Assembly (NCBI GenBank): GCA_040388605.1
Contig: JAZKBN010000058.1
Location: forward strand, 1-12,262
Length of the DNA stretch: 12,262 bases
Direction of reading: 5' to 3'
DNA from: JAZKBN01 sp040388605
GTDB lineage: Bacteria; Bacteroidota; Bacteroidia; Cytophagales; Flexibacteraceae
The position numbers and the translations under genes were made by a program. Below the pieces are notes generated by a model. The model had not been told where the DNA came from. It did no database searches and saw only the letters and a program-made list of their open reading frames with translations. Below, one piece after another: positions 8,137 to 12,262 of this stretch. Position 1 is the first letter of the stretch; every line of letters begins with the position of its first letter.

Positions 8137-8736
8137 ATGACAGACATTATACGCGAACTGGATAAAGCATTCTTCTTTACCATAAACGGATTTCATTTTG
8201 AATGGCTTGATTATGTGATGAAGTACATTAGCTGGCCCAAAACATGGTTTCCGTTCTATGTGCTGCTTGCCTGGTTCCTGCACAGGCGCCTCGGACAAAA
8301 AGCATGGACCATTATACTGGCACTTATTATATTGGTAGTTGCCACAGACCAGGGAGCCAACATTATTAAAAAGCTGGTAGAGCGTCCGCGCCCATGCCAT
8401 GAGCATGACTTTGCCCTTTACATTCACCTGGTTGACCCATGCGGAGGGGCTTACGGCTTTGTAAGCAACCATGCAGCCAACTGCTTTGCCATGGTAACCT
8501 TTATTTGGCTGCTGCTTCGCAGGCGTTCCAATCTGCCCGGCTTCCTGCTCATTTGGGCAATAATAGTAAGCTTCAGCCGAATTTATCTTGGCCAGCACTA
8601 CCCGTCTGACATTGCCGGCGGAGCCTTGTTCGGTATAATATGCGCAGTTATAATGCGCATTGCATACGGCTATATTGCCAAGCGGGCCGAAGGAAACCTC
8701 AGGACATGGATGTTCGGGGCAAGGGCCGTTTATTAA
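8137..8736 (+). CDS. PAP2-family integral membrane phosphatase
   Basis: A 199-residue protein with several hydrophobic membrane segments (for example about 37-49, 57-70, 115-127, 136-146, 161-176) and the three PAP2 motifs. Motif 1 is K78-x6-R85-P86. Motif 2 is S110-N-H112, where the textbook PSGH becomes VSNH. Motif 3 is S147-R148 to H154 and D158 (SRIYLGQHYPSD). The motif 2 and 3 histidines and D158 are the expected catalytic set for a phosphohistidine intermediate. PAP2 proteins of this size dephosphorylate lipid phosphates such as undecaprenyl pyrophosphate, phosphatidylglycerophosphate or lipid A; the substrate cannot be chosen from sequence. It is transcribed divergently from the peptidoglycan-type hydrolase 223 bases away, which fits a cell-envelope role but is only context. 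No Shine-Dalgarno sequence is evident. A long open frame on the opposite strand is a shadow. Confidence 0.92.
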   Translation: MTDIIRELDKAFFFTINGFHFEWLDYVMKYISWPKTWFPFYVLLAWFLHRRLGQKAWTIILALIILVVATDQGANIIKKLVERPRPCHEHDFALYIHLVDPCGGAYGFVSNHAANCFAMVTFIWLLLRRRSNLPGFLLIWAIIVSFSRIYLGQHYPSDIAGGALFGIICAVIMRIAYGYIAKRAEGNLRTWMFGARAVY

Positions 8737-8881
8737 ACTGAGCCTGTTCTGTGCGTCCGGATACATTCTGACTGTTACCTAATGAGCTGACCTTTGTGCC
8801 AGCCGGCTAAAGAACAAAATGCATTTATTGTAAAAGTGCAAACTCATTAAAATTCCGGGTAAAATAATTTAGCAGGTATTA

Positions 8882-8911
8882 TTGCCTCATAAATTATTCC
8901 ACTTATATTTG
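8882..8911 (+). promoter_or_regulatory. Promoter of the aromatic amino-acid operon
   Basis: TTG (8882-8884) is followed after 19 bases by TATATTTG (8904-8911). The latter is a perfect TAnnTTTG element; the upstream element reads ATTG instead of TTTG. Transcription should start near 8917, about 12 bases before the leader-peptide ATG at 8929. The promoter, leader peptide, attenuator and pheA are all correctly ordered, which strengthens each call. Confidence 0.65.
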
Positions 8912-8928
8912 GAAACGCAAACAAGCCC

Positions 8929-9003
8929 ATGTACGCAGCCAATACTTATTTCTTTTGGTATTTTACCTTTACACCCATAAAGGCCGGGCATCCTTTGCGC
9001 TGA
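8929..9003 (+). CDS. Aromatic-rich leader peptide controlling pheA by attenuation
   Basis: A 24-codon frame from ATG 8929 to TGA 9001-9003. Eight residues are aromatic: Y2 and seven of the eight residues at positions 7-14 (YFFWYFTF: four Phe, two Tyr, one Trp). The codons are at 8947-8970. This is the pattern of amino-acid leader peptides such as E. coli PheL, but all three aromatic amino acids are represented. Codons 17-20 coincide with the antiterminator strand (8977-8988), so translation past the aromatic run would disturb that strand. The peptide lies between a good promoter and a strong terminator hairpin ahead of prephenate dehydratase. The peptide itself probably has no function beyond being translated. 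No Shine-Dalgarno sequence is visible. Confidence 0.8.
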   Translation: MYAANTYFFWYFTFTPIKAGHPLR

Positions 9004-9048
9004 TACAAAAGAAAATCACAACGCACTCAGAAAAGTCCCGGCCCTTAT
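8977..9048 (+). promoter_or_regulatory. Antiterminator pairing of the pheA leader
   Basis: The 12-base segment ATAAAGGCCGGG at 8977-8988 is repeated exactly at 9047-9058, where it overlaps the 3' arm of the terminator. The first copy can pair with 9037-9048 (CCCGGCCCTTAT) through 11 of 12 base pairs, with a single A·C mismatch at 8981/9044. That pairing uses the bases needed for the terminator's 5' arm, so the two structures exclude each other. When the ribosome stalls in the aromatic run, the first copy is free and the antiterminator should win. When it reads on to the stop at 9001, it passes through the first copy and the terminator should form. Confidence 0.72.
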
Positions 9049-9065
9049 AAAGGCCGGGACTTTTT
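9031..9065 (+). terminator. Rho-independent attenuator terminator upstream of pheA
   Basis: The arm AAAAGTCCCGGCC (9031-9043) is perfectly complementary to GGCCGGGACTTTT (9052-9064), with an eight-base loop and T-run TTTTT (9061-9065). The nine inner pairs include eight G-C pairs. It lies 28 bases after the leader-peptide stop and 23 bases before the pheA ATG, so it must act inside the operon leader and not as the end of the upstream PAP2 gene alone. Confidence 0.82.
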
Positions 9066-9088
9066 GCATTTACAGCACCAATATTTCA

Positions 9089-9982
9089 ATGCCGGCAGAG
9101 AAAGAAAACAACACAGGTAACAACACAGGCAAACCCCGTGTAGCCATTATGGGAACCAAGGCTTCTTTCCATGAGGAAGCGGCCTTCCGGTTTTTCGGTC
9201 GCGATATACAAACCGTAGAATGCGGCTCTTTTGGCGCAACCTTCAGGGCTGTTAAAGAAAAACGCGCCGACTACATGGTTATGGCCATAGAGAACAGCAT
9301 TGCAGGCAGCATTTTACCCAATTACAGCCTGCTGATGGAATACAGGTTCGGTATTGCAGGCGAGGTGTATTTACCCATCAGGCTGCACCTGATGGCCCTG
9401 CCCGGCGTAAAAATGCAGGATCTGCGTACCGTAATATCGCACCCGATTGCATTGCGCCAATGTGTCGATTTTTTTGACCTCTGGCCGGGGCTCAAAATAC
9501 AGGAAGGCAGCGATACCGCCGATTGTGCACGCCGTATACGAGATGAGCACCTTACCGATACCGCCGCAGTAGCCGGAACCTTGTCGGCGGAAACGTATGG
9601 GCTCGATATTTTGGAAAGCCGTATAGAATCGGGTAAAAAGAATTATACCCGTTTCCTTATACTATCAGAATCTTCGGAAGCATTAAACCCCGGCCCCAAT
9701 TTCAGCCATACCGATTTGAGGCCAGATAAAGCTTCGCTCAGTTTCAGGGTAGGCGATGAAATAGGTTCATTGGCACGTGTGCTGAATATTTTAGCAGCAA
9801 AAGACATTAACCTAAGCAAAATACAAAGCATGCCTGTGCCCGGCAGCCCCCATGAGTATAATTTCTATGCCGATATAGATTGGGAAAGTCCCGGCCGTTT
9901 CGATGCAGCCATGCCGGAGCTGATTCGCCAAACCAGGAACTTTAACATACTCGGTGAATACCTTAAAAACGATACAATCTGA
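9089..9982 (+). CDS. pheA: Prephenate dehydratase with C-terminal ACT domain
   Basis: This 297-residue cytoplasmic enzyme converts prephenate to phenylpyruvate, the committed step to phenylalanine. The catalytic domain (about 17-195) shows TKASFHEEAAFRFFG (23-37), AIENSIAGS (66-74, with E68-N-S), SHPIALRQC (117-125) and the signature N185-Y-T187-R188-F189. The ACT domain (about 215-295) has GSLARVLNILAAKDINLSKI, with GSLA (226-229) in the GALV-like position. The usual ESRP phenylalanine-binding motif reads QSMP (246-249), which is close to QSLP-type forms I recall in Bacteroidota. Phe feedback is therefore likely but its binding site differs from the E. coli model. Unlike E. coli PheA there is no fused chorismate mutase; that activity is on the next gene. 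Expression should be controlled by the leader attenuator just upstream. The N-terminal dozen residues are polar and dispensable-looking. Confidence 0.95.
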   Translation: MPAEKENNTGNNTGKPRVAIMGTKASFHEEAAFRFFGRDIQTVECGSFGATFRAVKEKRADYMVMAIENSIAGSILPNYSLLMEYRFGIAGEVYLPIRLHLMALPGVKMQDLRTVISHPIALRQCVDFFDLWPGLKIQEGSDTADCARRIRDEHLTDTAAVAGTLSAETYGLDILESRIESGKKNYTRFLILSESSEALNPGPNFSHTDLRPDKASLSFRVGDEIGSLARVLNILAAKDINLSKIQSMPVPGSPHEYNFYADIDWESPGRFDAAMPELIRQTRNFNILGEYLKNDTI

Positions 9983-10099
9983 AACTGCCTGCTGTTAATT
10001 GGCATGCTTAAATAATAAACTCACCAACAAATAAAACCCGGATCTGCGCAGCATTTTTAAGGCTCCTCAATTCCATTATTAAAACCCCGTTATTGTTTT

Positions 10100-11212
10100 A
10101 TGAAACCAGAACTGAATATAACCCCGCTCAACGAATGGCTGAAAATCAACAGCCAACCCTTTTTAATAGCCGGCCCCTGCAGCGCCGAAACCGAAGAGCA
10201 ACTACTTGCCACAGCCCGCCTGATTGCCGGTACGGGCAAAGCCACCGTACTGCGTGCCGGTATTTGGAAACCACGTACACGCCCGGGTGAATTTGAAGGC
10301 GTGGGTTCAGTTGGCCTTGGCTGGCTGCGTAAGGCCAAAGAAGAAACCGGCCTGCTTACTGCCGTTGAAGTTGCCAACGCAAGCCACGTAGAAGAAGCTT
10401 TAAAAGCCGGTGTGGATATTCTATGGATTGGGGCCCGCAGTACTGCAAACCCTTTCACTGTTCAGGAAATTGCCGACAGCCTGAAAGGCATAGATGTCCC
10501 GGTTCTGGTTAAAAACCCCGTAAACCCCGATCTTTCCTTATGGATCGGCGCATTGGAACGCATCAACAAAGCCGGTATTACCAAGCTGGCGGCCATTCAC
10601 CGCGGCTTTACCACCTTCGAGAAAACAGCCTTCAGGAACGAGCCCATGTGGGATATTGCCATTAACCTGAAAACCCAGCTGCCTTACCTGCCGGTAATAT
10701 GCGACCCCAGCCACATCTGCGGCAACCGCGAGCTGATACCGTATATAGCCCAAAAAGCCCTTGATTTAGATATGCAGGGCCTGATTATAGAATCGCATAT
10801 TGACCCCTCGGTAGCCTGGACAGATGCAAAGCAGCAGCTTACCCCATCTGACCTTGCCGATATAATGGACCGCCTCACCCTGCGCCACCCTGACAGTCGT
10901 AATGCCGATGTGAAAGATCGCCTGGCTGAGCTTCGCCGACAGATAGACCGTATTGATGAGCAGCTGTTCATGAAAATATCGGAACGCATGCTCCTGGCCG
11001 ATAAAATAGGGCAATACAAGAAGGAGAACGATATAACCATTCTGCAGGTAAGCCGCTGGGATGAGATTCTGAAGAAGTGCAGCTCCCTGGCCGGGGCCCT
11101 TCAGCTCGACCATGAATTCAGCGCCCGCCTGCTTGAGCTGTTGCATGGCGAAAGCATACGTCGCCAGGAAAAAGTAATGAACACCAAGCCTAAAGAGCAG
11201 GTTGTGGCTTAA
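10100..11212 (+). CDS. Bifunctional DAHP synthase (type I beta) / chorismate mutase (AroQ)
   Basis: A 370-residue fusion. The DAHP synthase domain (about 1-262) condenses phosphoenolpyruvate and erythrose 4-phosphate, the first shikimate-pathway step. It shows IAGPCSAE (23-30), LRAGIWKPRT (51-60), WIGARSTANPF (109-119), VKNPVNPD (137-144), HRGF (167-170), CDPSHICGNR (201-210) and IIESHIDP (229-236). The C-terminal AroQ-fold chorismate mutase (about 271-355) contains LRRQIDRIDEQL and ISERMLLADKIGQYK and makes prephenate. In related enzymes, such as that of Porphyromonas gingivalis, the mutase domain also mediates feedback inhibition by prephenate. The gene follows pheA after 117 bases in which no promoter or terminator is evident, so co-transcription under the same attenuator is likely. 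The aminotransferase and prephenate dehydrogenase genes that often accompany this pair are absent here. Confidence 0.95.
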   Translation: MKPELNITPLNEWLKINSQPFLIAGPCSAETEEQLLATARLIAGTGKATVLRAGIWKPRTRPGEFEGVGSVGLGWLRKAKEETGLLTAVEVANASHVEEALKAGVDILWIGARSTANPFTVQEIADSLKGIDVPVLVKNPVNPDLSLWIGALERINKAGITKLAAIHRGFTTFEKTAFRNEPMWDIAINLKTQLPYLPVICDPSHICGNRELIPYIAQKALDLDMQGLIIESHIDPSVAWTDAKQQLTPSDLADIMDRLTLRHPDSRNADVKDRLAELRRQIDRIDEQLFMKISERMLLADKIGQYKKENDITILQVSRWDEILKKCSSLAGALQLDHEFSARLLELLHGESIRRQEKVMNTKPKEQVVA

Positions 11213-11227
11213 GCCCGGTATTACAGG

Positions 11228-11749
11228 TTAGTTTTGATACCTGTCGAAAAAAAGTAAGATGGAAACGAAGCGCAACGCGGCTTCGGGCCGGGAGGTTTTC
11301 AGTAATTGCCAATTGCTGAAAACTTCTTTGGCATCATATACCGCATCCTGTGCGACATTATTGGTTATTTCCCATTTAATTTGATAATCGGCCTTAAGCC
11401 TGAGTGCCTGTAAATTTCCAAAACTTTTAGCTATCAACATTATTTCAGCCGGGTTCGGTTCCGGTGCAAATCGTCGCAGCTTTTCAGGCAAACCCTGGTA
11501 TGGTTTAGCCAGATACATACAAACATTTTTCATTTGAGAGTGGGTAACCGAACGTTGCGCCAATTCCCTCACAGCCTCAATCTCAGGGTTTTTAAGCAGG
11601 AGATCGGCTCCTTCTGATAGTAATAAATGAAAAACAGAATAGTATGATGCAGAAACTGAACGGCGCAAATCTGCCTGAGACGGCAAGCTGTCTTCTGAAA
11701 CCTTTATCAGTTTTTCAGCATGAAAAAGAAGTTCGTCAGCTAAAGCCAT
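11228..11749 (-). CDS. HEPN-like helical protein, possible toxin partner
   Basis: A 173-residue soluble, mostly helical protein. The segment LRRSVSASYYSVFHLL (28-43) matches the R..xS.AYYA.FH signature of HEPN-superfamily proteins, and ADYQIKWEI (120-128) resembles the family's second conserved block. A canonical R-x4-6-H RNase motif is not obvious; the nearest is R66-S-V-T-H70 (R-x3-H), so catalysis is uncertain. The start at 11749 overlaps the upstream gene's stop by 14 bases, implying translational coupling, and the gene ends 15 bases from the convergent DAHP synthase gene. HEPN genes coupled to small nucleotidyltransferases are typically toxin–antitoxin or defence pairs. It may equally be a conserved protein of other function. 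Confidence 0.65.
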   Translation of the reverse strand: MALADELLFHAEKLIKVSEDSLPSQADLRRSVSASYYSVFHLLLSEGADLLLKNPEIEAVRELAQRSVTHSQMKNVCMYLAKPYQGLPEKLRRFAPEPNPAEIMLIAKSFGNLQALRLKADYQIKWEITNNVAQDAVYDAKEVFSNWQLLKTSRPEAALRFVSILLFFDRYQN

Positions 11750-12050
11750 ATTCTTTTTTAGCTTCAGAAATGCTTTTAAAAGATACCATTGGAAACCTGT
11801 CCCAATCGCGCGGGAAAATAATGTCCATAAGTTTGTTCCTAAACTTATGCAGCAAAGCCCAATCTGACATTTTTAAGTCTGATGAATCCGGAATTACCAC
11901 AACAATATCCCAAATGGGATCATCTTCCATAAAGCTCAGGTTCTTCCTGTAAACAATATCTTCCACCTCAACCGGCAAGTTATCCGGAACACTGTTCAGC
12001 AGCTCTTCATCTCTTGACCAATAATCAGGCAAATGCTCAAACTTATGCAT
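11736..12050 (-). CDS. Small protein coupled to the HEPN-like gene, possibly a degenerate nucleotidyltransferase-fold partner
   Basis: 104 residues from the ATG at 12050 (MHKFEHLPDYWSRDEELL). An in-frame ATG at 12110 would add 20 hydrophobic, cysteine-containing residues and is less likely. The core WDIVVVIPD (57-65), a helix about 69-86 (SDWALLHKFRNKLMDII) and a second strand FPMVSFKS follow the beta-alpha-beta order of minimal nucleotidyltransferases. However, the GS-motif and the paired metal-binding aspartates are missing or unclear. The call rests on topology and on the tight coupling to the HEPN-like gene. It could be an unrelated small acidic protein. No promoter with the Bacteroidota consensus was found upstream. 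Confidence 0.45.
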   Translation of the reverse strand: MHKFEHLPDYWSRDEELLNSVPDNLPVEVEDIVYRKNLSFMEDDPIWDIVVVIPDSSDLKMSDWALLHKFRNKLMDIIFPRDWDRFPMVSFKSISEAKKEYGFS

Positions 12051-12197
12051 GGCTTTCAATTTTATACAAATCGGGGATTTCACGATCCAGATACAATAAA
12101 GAAAAAACAATCTGGATGGTATGATGAATATAACGATTGGAAGAGATATGAAGATGCTTTAGAATTTGGATTACAAGAGGGTCTAAAAATGATATGA
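12033..12197 (+). CDS. Small hypothetical protein or C-terminal remnant of a mobile-element protein
   Basis: 54 codons from ATG 12033 (or 50 from ATG 12045) to TGA 12195-12197; the frame is closed by a TGA at 12015-12017. The last part, GWYDEYNDWKRYEDALEFG (about residues 28-46) followed by LQEGLKMI, reads like the charged C-terminal helix seen at the ends of many phage and mobile-element proteins (Y.sYeeAleaGLqeaLkli type, from memory). This may therefore be the tail of a larger gene cut off by a rearrangement. Base composition is about 30% G+C, far below the window's other genes. Its start overlaps the start of the minus-strand gene at 12050. The next plus-strand frame begins one base after its stop. 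Confidence 0.35.
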   Translation: MLKLMHGFQFYTNRGFHDPDTIKKKQSGWYDEYNDWKRYEDALEFGLQEGLKMI

Positions 12198-12198
12198 T

Positions 12199-12262
12199 AT
12201 GGAATTTAAAAAGAAGAAACAAAAAGAACTTAACAATCAAGTTATAGAAAGACATGGTTTCG
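12199..12262 (+). CDS. 5' end of a small basic hypothetical protein, cut by the window edge
   Basis: An open frame of 21 complete codons begins at ATG 12199, two bases after the preceding stop codon's last base, and runs off the right edge. The visible residues are MEFKKKKQKELNNQVIERHG, a lysine-rich helical start. The operon-like spacing with the preceding frame and the shared AT-rich composition are the only support. No family can be named. Confidence 0.3.
   Translation, partial: MEFKKKKQKELNNQVIERHGF

Noticed and set aside
8104..8766. 220-codon open frame on the minus strand opposite the PAP2 gene
   Set aside because: It is fully antisense to a gene with all three PAP2 motifs. Its translation is rich in Cys and Tyr, has no recognisable domain and no credible start region.
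11224..11243. Weak inverted repeat CAGGT/ACCTG between the convergent DAHP synthase and HEPN-like genes
   Set aside because: Only five base pairs with a ten-base loop and no T-run; not enough for a bidirectional terminator.
12043..12255. 70-codon minus-strand open frame at the right edge
   Set aside because: Very hydrophobic, Ile/Leu/Phe/His-rich translation typical of AT-rich antisense DNA; it overlaps the better-supported plus-strand frames and the start of the minus-strand gene.

Overview
This window looks like chromosomal DNA from a Bacteroidota bacterium, probably a Chitinophagia- or Sphingobacteriia-like lineage. The reasons are a giant secreted protein with NHL, Ig-like and PKD-like repeats of the type exported by the type IX secretion system, promoter elements matching the Bacteroidota consensus TTTG-N19-TAnnTTTG, weak or absent Shine-Dalgarno sequences, and an aromatic amino-acid locus with the DAHP synthase–chorismate mutase fusion common in this phylum. 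No rRNA, tRNA, insertion sequence or CRISPR array is visible.

Layout. (1) 1-4385, minus: 5' part (1461 codons) of a very large surface protein that runs off the left edge. Two of its four Ig-like domains are each interrupted by a beta-propeller of about 310-320 residues. (2) 4386-4649: a near-perfect minus-strand promoter, then a terminator-like hairpin about 80 bases downstream, then a long leader before the surface-protein gene. (3) 4650-7913, minus: an exported fusion of a NagZ-type family 3 glycoside hydrolase and a serine beta-lactamase-fold hydrolase, probably acting on peptidoglycan. (4) 8137-8736, plus, divergent: a PAP2-family membrane phosphatase. (5) 8882-11212, plus: an aromatic amino-acid operon. 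It has a promoter, a 24-codon leader peptide with an aromatic run (YFFWYFTF), mutually exclusive antiterminator and terminator hairpins, prephenate dehydratase (pheA), then DAHP synthase–chorismate mutase. (6) 11228-12050, minus: two overlapping genes, a HEPN-like helical protein and a small upstream partner that may be a degenerate nucleotidyltransferase-fold protein. (7) 12033-12262, plus: a strongly AT-rich end with two closely packed small reading frames, one running off the edge. This may be the start of a transferred segment.

How the parts work together. DAHP synthase commits carbon to the shikimate pathway, its fused chorismate mutase makes prephenate, and PheA converts prephenate to phenylpyruvate. 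The upstream leader can sense charged Phe, Tyr and Trp tRNAs through ribosome stalling and so control all of this at transcription. The attenuator is the clearest regulatory discovery here. The split-Ig/propeller architecture of the surface protein is the clearest structural one.
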